A DNA stretch of 34,965 nucleotides from Stenotrophomonas sepilia (GTDB taxonomy: Bacteria; Pseudomonadota; Gammaproteobacteria; Xanthomonadales; Xanthomonadaceae): assembly GCF_003244875.1 (NCBI RefSeq), contig NZ_LXXZ01000042.1, positions 1 to 34,965 of the forward strand. Reading direction: 5' to 3'. The position numbers were made by a program, and so were the translations under genes. Positions 8,075 to 16,711 of this stretch are shown here, in pieces; within the stretch, counting starts at the first letter, position 1; every line of letters starts with the position of its first letter. The notes beneath the pieces were generated by a model that was not told the DNA's origin, made no database searches, and saw nothing but the letters and a program-made list of their open reading frames with translations.

Positions 8075-9472
8075 TTGGACGCGTTGTTGTTGTCCCGGAT
8101 CCAGTTCGGATTCGTCATCAGTTTCCACGTGCTGTTCCCAGCCTTCACCATCGGCACGGCCAGCTGGCTGGCCTTCATCGAGTGGCGCTGGCTGCGCACG
8201 AGGCTGCCCGTGTGGCGCGAGCTGTACTTCTTCTGGCAGAAGATCTTCGCGGTGTCGTTCGGCATGGGCGTGGTCAGCGGCATCGTCATGGCCTTCCAGT
8301 TCGGTACCAACTGGCCGCGGCTGAGCGAGGTGGCCGGCACGGTCATCGGCCCGCTGCTGACCTACGAGGTGCTGACCGCGTTCTTCCTGGAAGCCAGCTT
8401 CCTCGGCGTGATGATGTTCGGCTGGGGCCGGGTCTCGCCGCGCCTGCATTTCCTGTCCACCTGCATGGTGGCGCTGGGCACGCTGTTCTCCACGTTCTGG
8501 ATCCTGTCGTCCAACAGCTGGCTGCACACGCCGGCCGGCTACGAGATGGTCAACGGCATCGTGCATCCGGTGGACTGGTGGCAGGTGGTGTTCAACCCTT
8601 CGTTCCCCTACCGCCTCGCGCACATGGCGCTGGGCTCGTTCATCACCACCTGCTTCGTGATCGGTGGCGTCGGTGCGTGGTACCTGCGCAAGGGCACGAA
8701 CGTGGAAGCGGGCCGGCGCATGCTGATCGCCGCCGTGGCATTCGCCGCGCTGACCGTGCCGGTGCAGATCTTCGTCGGCGACATGCACGGCCTGAACACG
8801 CTCAAGCACCAGCCGATGAAGATCGCGGCGGTGGAAGCGCATTGGCATGAGACCCTGGAAGGCGAGGGCGTACCGCTGGTGGTGTTCGCGCTGCCCAACG
8901 AGAAGGAGGAGCGCAACGATTTCGAAGTGGCCATCCCGAAGCTGGGCAGCGTGATCCTGACCCACAGCCTGGACGGCACCTTCGACCCGCTGACCTCGGT
9001 ACCGGCCAGCGAGCGGCCGCCGGTGACGCCGGTGTTCTTTGCCTTCCGCATCATGGTCGGGCTGGGCACGCTGATGCTGCTGCTGGCCTGGGTGTCGGCC
9101 TTCCAGCTGTGGCGCAACAAGCTGCTCGATTCGCCATGGCTGCTGCGCGGCTGGAACTGGATGCTGCCCAGCGGTTTCATCGCGCTGCTGTCGGGGTGGT
9201 TCGTCACCGAGATGGGGCGCCAGCCATGGGTGGTGTATGGCCTGCTGCGCACCGCCGATGCGGTCGGCCCGCAGAGCGCGTGGATGACCGCGCTGTCGCT
9301 GGGTGTCTACGTGGTTGGCTATGCCTTCGTGTTCGGCTGGGGCATCTGGTACCTGGTGAAGATCCTGCGCCACGGACCGCAGCCCTACGCCGAAGGGCCG
9401 TCGCTGGACCACGGCAGCCACACCCCGGCGCGCCCGCTGTCGGCAGCCGACGAACCGCTGGAGGAGCGCTGA
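8075..9472 (+). CDS. cydA: Cytochrome bd-type quinol oxidase subunit I (CIO type)
   Basis: This is the heme-bearing subunit of a bd-type terminal oxidase that moves electrons from ubiquinol to O2 without pumping protons, in the inner membrane. It is 465 aa with about nine hydrophobic segments. His18 (SFHVLFPAFTIG) is the likely b595 ligand and GRQPW at residues 381-385 is the quinol-oxidase signature. At 465 aa it is shorter than the long-Q-loop E. coli CydA, which fits the CioA group with a short Q-loop. I accept the TTG start at 8075 because GGAGG lies 7 nt upstream and the residues that follow match the family N-terminus. cydB follows after one base. Confidence 0.94.
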   Translation: MDALLLSRIQFGFVISFHVLFPAFTIGTASWLAFIEWRWLRTRLPVWRELYFFWQKIFAVSFGMGVVSGIVMAFQFGTNWPRLSEVAGTVIGPLLTYEVLTAFFLEASFLGVMMFGWGRVSPRLHFLSTCMVALGTLFSTFWILSSNSWLHTPAGYEMVNGIVHPVDWWQVVFNPSFPYRLAHMALGSFITTCFVIGGVGAWYLRKGTNVEAGRRMLIAAVAFAALTVPVQIFVGDMHGLNTLKHQPMKIAAVEAHWHETLEGEGVPLVVFALPNEKEERNDFEVAIPKLGSVILTHSLDGTFDPLTSVPASERPPVTPVFFAFRIMVGLGTLMLLLAWVSAFQLWRNKLLDSPWLLRGWNWMLPSGFIALLSGWFVTEMGRQPWVVYGLLRTADAVGPQSAWMTALSLGVYVVGYAFVFGWGIWYLVKILRHGPQPYAEGPSLDHGSHTPARPLSAADEPLEER

Positions 9473-9473
9473 C

Positions 9474-10487
9474 ATGGACCTGATGACCTGGCTGCCGGTG
9501 GCGTGGTTCGCGGTGATCGGCTTCGGCGTGCTGATGTACGTGGTGCTGGACGGCTTCGTGCTTGGCATCGGCATCCTCGCCCCCTTCGCCGAGGACGAGG
9601 AGCAGCTGGACCTGATGATGAACACCGCCGCGCCGATCTGGGACGGCAACGAGACCTGGCTGGTGCTGGGGGGGGCCGGCCTGCTGGCGGCCTTTCCCAA
9701 GGCCTATGCGGTGCTGTTGTCAGCGCTGTACCTGCCGGTGCTGGTGCTGGTGGTGGCGCTGGTGTTCCGTGGCGTGGCCTTTGAATTCCGCTTCAAGGCG
9801 CATCGGTCACGCCGGCTGTGGAGCGTGGCGTTCGGCCTCGGTTCGCTGCTGGCGACGTTCGCCCAGGGCGTGATCCTGGGCACGCTGGTGCAGGGCATCC
9901 CGCTGGTGGACGGTATCTATCAGGGCGGGCCGTTCGCCTGGTTCAGCCCGTTCGCGATGCTGACCGGTGCCGCGCTGGTGGCCGGCTATGCGCTGCTGGG
10001 CAGCACCTGGCTGATCCTGAAGACAGAGGGACGCGTGCAGGCGCTGGCGCGGCAGATGACCCGGCCGCTGGTGGTGGCGGTGATCGCGGCGATGGGTCTG
10101 GTCAGCAGCTGGCTGCCGTTCCTCGACTCGCGGTTGATGGCGCGCTGGTTCAGCGACGGCAACTTCTGGTGGCTGTCGCCGGTGCCGCTGCTGACCCTGG
10201 CGGTAGCCGCTGCGCTGTGGCGCAGTGCCACCCACCCGCGCCATGACCTGCCGCCGTTCCTGCTCAGCCTGGCCCTGTTCGTGCTCGGCTTCCTCGGCCT
10301 GGTACTGGGCATGTGGCCCTACCTGCTGCCACCGTCGATGACCTTGTGGCAGGCCGCCGCGCCGGCCTCCTCGCTGGGCTTTACCTTGGTTGGCCTGGTC
10401 ATTCTGCTGCCGGTCATCCTCGGCTACACGGCGTGGTCGTACCGGGTGTTCCGTGGCAAGGTGCACGCCGATACCGGTTACCACTGA
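9474..10487 (+). CDS. cydB: Cytochrome bd-type quinol oxidase subunit II (CIO type)
   Basis: This is the partner subunit of the bd-type oxidase, 337 aa, close to CioB length and shorter than E. coli CydB. About eight hydrophobic helices are visible. The N-terminus carries the family motif VLDGFVLGIGIL, followed by NTAAPIWDGNETWLVL, which is highly conserved. It follows cydA after a single base with a ribosome-binding site (GGAGG) inside the cydA 3' end. No small CydX-type gene follows, as expected for the CIO group. Confidence 0.94.
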   Translation: MDLMTWLPVAWFAVIGFGVLMYVVLDGFVLGIGILAPFAEDEEQLDLMMNTAAPIWDGNETWLVLGGAGLLAAFPKAYAVLLSALYLPVLVLVVALVFRGVAFEFRFKAHRSRRLWSVAFGLGSLLATFAQGVILGTLVQGIPLVDGIYQGGPFAWFSPFAMLTGAALVAGYALLGSTWLILKTEGRVQALARQMTRPLVVAVIAAMGLVSSWLPFLDSRLMARWFSDGNFWWLSPVPLLTLAVAAALWRSATHPRHDLPPFLLSLALFVLGFLGLVLGMWPYLLPPSMTLWQAAAPASSLGFTLVGLVILLPVILGYTAWSYRVFRGKVHADTGYH

Positions 10488-10703
10488 TCGATTGAAGCGG
10501 GGGCCGCCGGTGCCGGCTCCCGTGTTGGGGAATGTGAAACCTGCACACCCCGTGCAGGACGTGCTAGCGTGCGCTCCTTTCCGGCAGCCAGGGGGGCAGC
10601 CGGCGACGTCCTGGACGGACGCACGGCTGCAGGACTGGGGGGCCGCCGCGCGTCGCCGTAATGGCTCGTGCCTATCGTTCTCCCGTTGAAGCACCTTCGC
10701 TAA
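10488..10703 (+). promoter_or_regulatory. Promoter region of the pigment operon
   Basis: This 216-nt gap must hold the end of the cydAB transcript and the start of the pigment operon. An imperfect GC hairpin at about 10499-10521 could be a weak cydB terminator; it has no T-tract. A perfect inverted repeat CCTGCAC-N5-GTGCAGG lies at 10540-10558, just before a poor -10-like TAGCGT (10565-10570) with TGCACA 17 nt upstream. The repeat overlaps this putative -35 element, which would suit a repressor. The promoter call is weak. Confidence 0.4.
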
Positions 10704-11447
10704 ATGATCGAATTCTCCATCGTCGACTGGGCTGCCTGGGCGCCCGGCCTGAGCGAACGTAGCCAGTGGCTGGGCTGGGCCGATGCGCCGTATCCGCCGG
10801 TTGGCGAAGACACGCCGGCGCTGGCCGAGATCCCGGCAATGCAGCGCCGCCGCATCGAGCGGCTGGGCCGGATGGCGATCCAGGCCGCCTGCTGGTGCGA
10901 GGAGGGGCAGGGGGCGGACAGCCAGGTCCCGCTGGTGTTCGCCAGCCGCCACGGCGACGTGGCCCGTTCGATGGAGCTGCTGGGGGCGCTGTCCAATGAT
11001 CAGCCCTTGTCACCAACGGGGTTCGGCCTGTCGGTGCACAACGCGATCGCTGCGTTGTACTCGATCGCGCGCGGCCACCGTGGCAACTACCTGGCGCTGG
11101 CCGCCGGCCAGGCCACGGTCGAAACCGCCTGCCTGGAAGCGGCCGGTCTGCTCGCCGATGGCGCCGGCGAAGTTCGGGTCGTGGTGTATGAGTCGCGCCT
11201 TCCCGAGATTTACGCGACGTTCGCCGACGAACCCGACCCGTTCTTTGCCTGGTGTTGGCGTTTGACGGCGCCGATGCCGGGCCAGCCGACCCTCTCCCTG
11301 CAGTGGGAGGCGGCGCCGGAGGCCCCTGCCACCGCCCCGGGCGCGCTGCCGCACGCGCTGGACCTGCACCGCTTCCTGCTGTCCGGTGCGCCGGCGCTGG
11401 AGCACGTGGCCCAGGGCCAGCGCTGGCACTGGGCGCGCCGTGGCTGA
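10704..11447 (+). CDS. Chain-length factor, half-length ketosynthase-like (ApeC-like)
   Basis: The product is 247 aa, about the N-terminal half of a ketosynthase fold. It should pair with the ketosynthase encoded at 23488-24672 and set polyene length. At the site where active ketosynthases carry the nucleophilic Cys, this protein has Gln136 (AAGQATVETACLEAAG), the classic change of chain-length factors. The start ATG at 10704 opens the cluster. It matches the ApeC position and size of known aryl polyene clusters. Its stop lies 8 nt inside the next gene. Confidence 0.85.
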   Translation: MIEFSIVDWAAWAPGLSERSQWLGWADAPYPPVGEDTPALAEIPAMQRRRIERLGRMAIQAACWCEEGQGADSQVPLVFASRHGDVARSMELLGALSNDQPLSPTGFGLSVHNAIAALYSIARGHRGNYLALAAGQATVETACLEAAGLLADGAGEVRVVVYESRLPEIYATFADEPDPFFAWCWRLTAPMPGQPTLSLQWEAAPEAPATAPGALPHALDLHRFLLSGAPALEHVAQGQRWHWARRG

Positions 11448-12237
11448 GGCGCTGCGCCGCCTCGATCATGCCTGGCGGGTGCTCGGCACCGGCCTGAGCT
11501 TTGCCGCATTCGGCATGGGTGGCCTGCTGCTGGGCGTGCTGGTGATGCCGGTGCTGCTGCTGATGCGCGACCCGGTGGTCCGTCGCCGCCGGGCGCGCCG
11601 GGTGGTTCAGGTTGCCTTTGCCAGCCATCTGCGCCTGATGCGCGCGCTGGGGGTGATGACCTACCAGATCGAGGGCGGTGAACGCCTGCAGCGCGACGGT
11701 TTGCTGGTCTTGGCCAATCACCCGACCCTGATCGACGTGGTCTGCCTGATCTCGCTGCTGCCCAACGCCGATTGCGTGGTGAAACGGGCCGTGGCCCGCA
11801 ACCCGTTCATGCGCGGTCCGGTGCGGGCGGCCGGCTACATCTCCAATGACGATGGCGCTGGCCTGGTCGATGACTGCGTGGCGGCGGTGCACGCCGGCGG
11901 CACCCTGGTGATCTTCCCCGAAGGCACCCGCAGCGTGCCGGGCCAGCCGCCGCGGCTGCAGCGCGGGGCCGCCAACATCGCCGTCCGCGGCCGGCTGGAC
12001 ATCACCCCGGTGCGGATTACCTGCACCCCGCCCACGTTGACCAAGGGACAGAAGTGGTATCGTGTCCCCTCACGTCGCTTTCACGTTCGGCTGCAGATCG
12101 GCGAAGATATCCCGATCGCGCCCTTCCTGGCCGATGACGACTCGCCAAGGGGGGATGCCTTGGCAGCCCGCCGCGTCACCGAGCACCTTTCTCGTTATTT
12201 CGACCTGTCTGGAGATCCGCCCCGTGCAAGCACTTGA
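11440..12237 (+). CDS. PlsC-type 1-acyl-glycerophosphate acyltransferase-like protein
   Basis: The product is a 265-aa membrane-associated acyltransferase of the PlsC/LPLAT superfamily. The HxxxxD motif is at His94-Asp99 (NHPTLID) and FPEGTR is at residues 159-164. A membrane helix sits near residues 15-40. It corresponds to ApeD of E. coli-type clusters and probably helps attach the polyene to a glycerol or phospholipid headgroup, but the acyl donor and acceptor are unknown. I start it at GTG 11440, overlapping the previous gene by 8 nt, because the 18 codons upstream are antisense-like and the family N-terminus begins here. Confidence 0.85.
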   Translation: MAEALRRLDHAWRVLGTGLSFAAFGMGGLLLGVLVMPVLLLMRDPVVRRRRARRVVQVAFASHLRLMRALGVMTYQIEGGERLQRDGLLVLANHPTLIDVVCLISLLPNADCVVKRAVARNPFMRGPVRAAGYISNDDGAGLVDDCVAAVHAGGTLVIFPEGTRSVPGQPPRLQRGAANIAVRGRLDITPVRITCTPPTLTKGQKWYRVPSRRFHVRLQIGEDIPIAPFLADDDSPRGDALAARRVTEHLSRYFDLSGDPPRAST

Positions 12238-12481
12238 GCACGAGATCAAGGAATTGATCATTTCCTCCCTTTCGCTGGAGGACATCACGCCGGAGGACAT
12301 CGATCCGACCGCGCCGCTGTTCGTCGAGGGCCTCGGCCTGGATTCGATCGACGCGCTGGAGCTGGGCCTGGCGCTGCAGAAGAAGTACGGTGTCAGCCTC
12401 TCGGCCGATTCGGAGGAAACCCGTCGCCATTTCTCCAGCGTGCGCGCGCTCGGCGAGTTCGTCGCCGCCCGCCAGTCGTAA
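12224..12481 (+). CDS. Acyl carrier protein 1 of the polyene synthase (ApeE-like)
   Basis: The product is an 85-aa acyl carrier protein that carries the growing chain on a phosphopantetheine arm. Ser41 in LGLDSIDALEL is the attachment site. It starts at GTG 12224 (overlap of 14 nt with the acyltransferase) with GGAG 9 nt upstream; the longer frame upstream is out-of-frame acyltransferase sequence. A second ACP follows 17 nt downstream, as in other aryl polyene clusters. Confidence 0.9.
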   Translation: MQALEHEIKELIISSLSLEDITPEDIDPTAPLFVEGLGLDSIDALELGLALQKKYGVSLSADSEETRRHFSSVRALGEFVAARQS

Positions 12482-12498
12482 CGGCGCCAGGAATTGCC

Positions 12499-12756
12499 AT
12501 GACCAAGAATGAACTGTTCGAACGCATCGTCAGCATCCTGACCGACAGCTTCGAGATTGAAACCGCCCGGATCACCCCCGAGGCCCGCCTGTATGACGAC
12601 CTGGACATCGACAGCATCGATGCGGTCGACCTGATCGTGCAGCTCAAGCCACTGCTCGGCCGCAACCTGCAGCCGGAAGCGTTCAAGGCCGTGCGCACCG
12701 TGCAGGACATCGTCGATGTCGTGCATGGACTGCTGCCGGACCAGGCAGCCGCCTGA
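12499..12756 (+). CDS. Acyl carrier protein 2 of the polyene synthase (ApeF-like)
   Basis: This is the second ACP, 85 aa, with Ser39 in the motif DIDSIDAVDL. It has a ribosome-binding site AGGA and an ATG start. Its sequence is clearly different from ACP 1 (for example DSFEIETARITPEARLYDD), so the two are not a recent duplication. They probably do different jobs, such as starter loading and elongation, but which does what cannot be read from sequence. Confidence 0.9.
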   Translation: MTKNELFERIVSILTDSFEIETARITPEARLYDDLDIDSIDAVDLIVQLKPLLGRNLQPEAFKAVRTVQDIVDVVHGLLPDQAAA

Positions 12757-12778
12757 CCGCAGCGCCGGCGGCTTCGCC

Positions 12779-13330
12779 ATGGCTCGCGCACGTACCGTCG
12801 TGGTGGCAGCGATTTCGCTTGCCTACCCGCTGCTGGTGTACCTGGCGATGGGCCGCTTCGAGCCGCGCTGGCTGTCGCTGCTGCTGTTCACCCTGGCCCT
12901 GCTGCGTGCGCTGAGCACGCGCCAGCCGTTGTGGTGGGCCGCCGCCGCCGGCACCGGCCTGCTGGCGGTGCTGGCCACCGTGCTCAACCAGGCCCTGCCG
13001 CTGAAGCTATATCCGGCGCTGGTCAATGCGGTGATGCTGGCGGTGTTCGGCACCAGCCTGCGCTTCGGGCCGCCGTTGGTGGAGCGCCTGGCGCGGCTGC
13101 AGGAGCCGGACCTGCCCCCGTTCGCGGTGGCCTATACCCGCCGCGTCACCCAGGTGTGGTGCGGCTTCTTCGTTCTCAACGGCAGCCTGGCCCTGCTGAC
13201 CGCGCTGTACGCGTCGGACCGGGCCTGGATGCTCTACAACGGATTGTTGGCGTACGTGATGATGGGCGTGTTGTTCGCAGGTGAGTGGCTGGTGCGGCGG
13301 CGGGTGAAGGCGGCGCACGCGCATGGCTGA
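12779..13330 (+). CDS. Polytopic membrane protein of the polyene cluster (ApeG-like)
   Basis: The product is a 183-aa membrane protein with about five hydrophobic helices (residues about 5-24, 28-45, 50-66, 77-90, 130-165). It corresponds to the small COG4648-type membrane protein found at this place, between the second ACP and the AMP ligase, in aryl polyene clusters. Its role is unknown; anchoring the synthase at the membrane is an inference. The ATG at 12779 was chosen over the longer frame, which would overlap the ACP. The 3' end overlaps the next gene by 8 nt. Confidence 0.8.
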   Translation: MARARTVVVAAISLAYPLLVYLAMGRFEPRWLSLLLFTLALLRALSTRQPLWWAAAAGTGLLAVLATVLNQALPLKLYPALVNAVMLAVFGTSLRFGPPLVERLARLQEPDLPPFAVAYTRRVTQVWCGFFVLNGSLALLTALYASDRAWMLYNGLLAYVMMGVLFAGEWLVRRRVKAAHAHG

Positions 13331-15008
13331 GTGGATTGCCCTGGACCGGCTGCTGCTGGAGGCGCGGCCGCAGCGCAGCGTCGGCCTGTGCGACGGAGAC
13401 ATGGTTGACCACGCCTGCTTCCGCCAGCGCGTACGGGGCTGGCGCGCCGCCTTTGCGGCGGCCGAAGGCCGCGACTGGGCCCTGTATTTCGATGACGCCG
13501 TGGCCTTCGCTGCGGCGCTGTTCGGCGCCTGGCATGCCGGCAAGCGGGTGTTCCTGGCCGCTGACAACCTGCCGGCCACGCTGCAGGCGCTGCAGCCGCA
13601 GGTGAGCGGTTTCGCGGGCGACGTACCGGCCGACTACCGCCCGCTGGCGGCGCTGGACGCCACACTGGACGACGAACTGCAGGCGCTGGACGAGCGCGCC
13701 AGCGAGCTGTGCGTGTTCACCTCCGGCAGCACCGGCCAGCCCAGTGCGATCGGCAAGCGCCTGGACCAGCTGGCGCGCGAGGTGGAGGCGCTGCAGGCCG
13801 CGTTCGGCGCGCAGCTGGAGGGCGCGCAGGTGCACGGCACGGTGTCCCACCAGCACATCTACGGGCTGCTGTTCCGCGTGCTGTGGCCGCTGGCCGCCGG
13901 CCGCCTGATCCATCCGCGTCGGTTCTTCCACGAAGACCTGGTGGGTGCGCTGGCCGGTACCGACACGGTGCTGGTGGCGACGCCGGCCCATCTCAAGCGC
14001 CTGCCCGAGCAGCTCGACTGGGCCAGCCTGCATGGCCGCCTGCGCGCGGTGTTCTCCTCCGGTGGCCCGCTGCCGGAGGACGCGGCGCGACAGGTGCGGC
14101 AGTGGTTGGGTGTGGCGCCGACCGAGGTCTATGGCAGCAGCGAGACCGGCGGTATCGCCTGGCGCCGCTGGGACACCGACCTGCCGCCGTGGCAGCCGCT
14201 GCCGGGTGTGCAATGGCGGATCGACGACGGCTGCCTGGCGGTGGCCTCGGCGCATCTGGAAACTCCCGGCTGGTGGCGCACCCAGGACCGCGTGGAAGCC
14301 TTGGCCGATGGCCGTTTCCGGCTGCTGGGCCGCGCCGACCGCATCGTCAAGATCGAAGAGCGCCGCGTCTCGCTGGATGCGCTGGAACGCGCGCTGCGCG
14401 AAGACACCGAAGTGGATGACGTGCGCGTGCTGGTGCTGCCCGGGCAGCGCGAGCAGCTGGCCGCCGTGGTGGTTCCGGCCGATCCGGCGCTGCTGGAGGG
14501 CGGCGACGCCGCGCGCCGTGCGCTGGGCCAACGCCTGGGCGCGCGCCTGGCGCATGCGCATGACGCGGTGACCCGGCCGCGCCGTTGGCGCCTGGTGCAG
14601 GCGTTGCCGATCAACGCGCAGGGCAAGGTGACCCAGGCGGCACTGGCGGCGCTGTTCCAGCCACTGATGCCGGTGCCGGTCTGGGACTGCCGCGACGCCG
14701 CCAGCGCCACGCTGCGCATGACCCTCGACCCGGCGCTGCGGCCGTTCCAGGGCCACTTCCCGCAGGCGGCGATCCTGCCCGGTGTTGCGCAGCTGGACTG
14801 GGCGATGCGTTTCGGCCGCCAGGCATTTGCGATGCCGCGCGCGTTCCTGCGCATGGACGCGGTGAAGTTCCAGCACGTGGCCCGCCCCGGCGATGAGTTG
14901 ACCCTGCAGCTGGACTGGGATGCCGCACGCAACGTGCTGGCCTTCCGCTATACCTCCAGCCACGGTGTGCATGCCAGCGGCAAGGTGGTTTTCGCCGATG
15001 CGGACTGA
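13323..15008 (+). CDS. Fusion of starter-activating AMP ligase and dehydratase (ApeH-ApeI-like)
   Basis: The product is 561 aa with two enzymes in one chain. Residues of about 1-450 are an acyl-adenylate-forming ligase, with the P-loop TSGSTG (133-138), the YGSSETGG motif (from Tyr270) and a K-containing C-terminal hinge (LPINAQGKVTQAAL). It should activate an aromatic acid starter with ATP and load it on an ACP. Residues of about 458-561 are a hotdog dehydratase with FQGHFPQAAILPGVAQ, His478 the likely catalytic base. In E. coli-type clusters these are two genes. The junction reads through without stop or shift. It overlaps both neighbours. Confidence 0.9.
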   Translation: MAEWIALDRLLLEARPQRSVGLCDGDMVDHACFRQRVRGWRAAFAAAEGRDWALYFDDAVAFAAALFGAWHAGKRVFLAADNLPATLQALQPQVSGFAGDVPADYRPLAALDATLDDELQALDERASELCVFTSGSTGQPSAIGKRLDQLAREVEALQAAFGAQLEGAQVHGTVSHQHIYGLLFRVLWPLAAGRLIHPRRFFHEDLVGALAGTDTVLVATPAHLKRLPEQLDWASLHGRLRAVFSSGGPLPEDAARQVRQWLGVAPTEVYGSSETGGIAWRRWDTDLPPWQPLPGVQWRIDDGCLAVASAHLETPGWWRTQDRVEALADGRFRLLGRADRIVKIEERRVSLDALERALREDTEVDDVRVLVLPGQREQLAAVVVPADPALLEGGDAARRALGQRLGARLAHAHDAVTRPRRWRLVQALPINAQGKVTQAALAALFQPLMPVPVWDCRDAASATLRMTLDPALRPFQGHFPQAAILPGVAQLDWAMRFGRQAFAMPRAFLRMDAVKFQHVARPGDELTLQLDWDAARNVLAFRYTSSHGVHASGKVVFADAD

Positions 15009-15768
15009 CCCGGCCGTTGCCGGTGCCGCGTTCGCGCCACTGGTGGTGATTCCCGTCTACGACCACGAGCACGCCATCGTGGCGGTGGTCGACGGTGTGC
15101 AGGCCGCTGGCCTGCCTTGCCTGTTGGTCGACGATGGTTCGCATGAGGCGTGCGCGGCGGTGCTGCGCACGCTGGCACAGCGCCAGGGCGTCGACCTGCT
15201 GCGCCTGGACGCCAACCAGGGCAAGGGTGGGGCGATGCTGGCCGGTTTTGCTGAAGCCGGCGCGCGTGGCTACAGCCACGTGCTGCAGATCGACGCAGAC
15301 GGCCAGCACGATACCGCTGACCTGCCACGCTTCATCGAGGCCGCGCGTGTGCATCCCGACGCGGTGATCTGCGGCATTCCGGCCTACGACGCCAGTGTTC
15401 CCAAGGCACGCCTGTATGGCCGTTACGCCACCCACGTCTGGGTCTGGATCAACACGCTGTCGCTGCACCTGCGCGACACCATGTGCGGATTCCGGGTGTA
15501 TCCCCTGCCACCGGTGCTGCGCCTGATCGGTGAAGAGACCATCGGCCGGCGCATGGATTTCGATACTGAAGTGATGGTGCGCCTGTACTGGCGCCAGCTG
15601 CCGGTCGAGCACCTGGCCACGCGCGTGACCTATCCCGCCGATGGCGTGTCGCACTTCGATGTGTGGCGCGACAACGTGCGCATCAGCCGCATGCACACCC
15701 GCCTGTTCTTCGGCATGCTCTGGCGCGCACCGCGGCTGCTGTGGCGCCGCCTGCAGGGGCAGCGCTGA
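14998..15768 (+). CDS. GT2 family glycosyltransferase
   Basis: The product is 256 aa with a GT-A fold typical of family 2: VIPVYDHE at the N-terminus, VDDGS at 44-48, and the nucleotide/metal motif IDADGQH with Asp99 and Asp101. A membrane anchor is not evident, though the C-terminus is hydrophobic and basic. The donor sugar is unknown. In this cluster it probably glycosylates or builds the headgroup of the pigment. In E. coli-type clusters this activity is joined to the acyltransferase encoded next (ApeJ); here they are separate genes one base apart. The ATG at 14998 overlaps the fusion gene by 11 nt. Confidence 0.85.
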   Translation: MRTDPAVAGAAFAPLVVIPVYDHEHAIVAVVDGVQAAGLPCLLVDDGSHEACAAVLRTLAQRQGVDLLRLDANQGKGGAMLAGFAEAGARGYSHVLQIDADGQHDTADLPRFIEAARVHPDAVICGIPAYDASVPKARLYGRYATHVWVWINTLSLHLRDTMCGFRVYPLPPVLRLIGEETIGRRMDFDTEVMVRLYWRQLPVEHLATRVTYPADGVSHFDVWRDNVRISRMHTRLFFGMLWRAPRLLWRRLQGQR

Positions 15769-15769
15769 G

Positions 15770-16711
15770 ATGGCGACCGCGCAGGACGCCCCGCACTGGG
15801 CCGACATCGGCGAATCGACGTCGGTGGCCGGCGTGCTGTTCCTGTGCTGGGTGCACCGCTGGTTCGGGCGCTGGCCATTCCGCCTGTGCGCGTGGCCGGT
15901 GGTGGCCTGCCATTGGCTGGGTAACCGTGTGGGGCGACAGGCCTCGATGCAGTACCTGCAGCGGCTGCAGGCATACAGCGGCGTGCTCGGCCGCGCGCCA
16001 ACCCGGCGCGACAGCCTGCGCCACTTCTTCGCCTTCGCCGACACGATGCTGGACAAGATCCTCGGCCTGGGCGGGCGCTACCCGGCCAACCGTATCCACC
16101 TGCACCGCGACCTGGTGCTGCAGAAGATCGCGCGCCGCGAAGGCGGTCTGATCCTCACCGCGCACATCGGCTGCCTGGAACTGTGCCAGGTGCTGGCCGA
16201 ACAGGTGCCGGGGTTCCGCATCACCGTGCTGGTGCACACCGCGCATGCGCAGCGCTTCAACCGCCTGCTGCAGCGGCTGGACCCGCTGGCGGCGGTGGAG
16301 CTGGTGCAGGTGACCGGAATGGGGCCGGCCACAGCGATGATGCTGGCCGAGCGCGTGGCGGCGGGTGGCTTCGTCGCCATCGTCGGCGACCGCACGCCGG
16401 TGCAGGGCGGTCGCAGTGTCACCGCCGATTTCCTCGGCCACCGCGCACCGTTCCCTATCGGCGCTTACGTGCTGGCTGCGGCGCTGGGCTGCCCGGTCTA
16501 CACCATGGCCTGCCTGCACCAGGGCGAGGGCTACCGCGTGGCTTTTGAACAGTTCGCCGAACGCATCGTGCTGCCGCGTGGCTCGCGCGACGCGGCACTT
16601 GCCGAACAGGCACAGCGCTTCGCGCGCTGGCTGGAACTCCAGGTCATCCAGTCCCCGTTGGACTGGTTCAATTTCTTCCCCTTCTGGGATCAGGCTCCGC
16701 ATGACGACTGA
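15770..16711 (+). CDS. LpxL/HtrB-like acyltransferase
   Basis: The product is a 313-aa inner-membrane acyltransferase of the lauroyl/myristoyl (lipid A late acyltransferase-like) family. The motif HIGCLE places His132 and Glu137 as the catalytic pair H-x4-E. A hydrophobic N-terminal segment (residues about 22-45) probably anchors it. It follows the glycosyltransferase gene by one base, and the neighbouring lyase gene begins inside its 3' end. In a pigment operon it more likely acylates the pigment headgroup than lipid A, but the substrate is not shown by the sequence. Confidence 0.85.
   Translation: MATAQDAPHWADIGESTSVAGVLFLCWVHRWFGRWPFRLCAWPVVACHWLGNRVGRQASMQYLQRLQAYSGVLGRAPTRRDSLRHFFAFADTMLDKILGLGGRYPANRIHLHRDLVLQKIARREGGLILTAHIGCLELCQVLAEQVPGFRITVLVHTAHAQRFNRLLQRLDPLAAVELVQVTGMGPATAMMLAERVAAGGFVAIVGDRTPVQGGRSVTADFLGHRAPFPIGAYVLAAALGCPVYTMACLHQGEGYRVAFEQFAERIVLPRGSRDAALAEQAQRFARWLELQVIQSPLDWFNFFPFWDQAPHDD

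Noticed and set aside
8030..9700. 556-codon open frame antisense to cydA
   Set aside because: It has no family motif and covers the strongly conserved cydA and part of cydB on the other strand.
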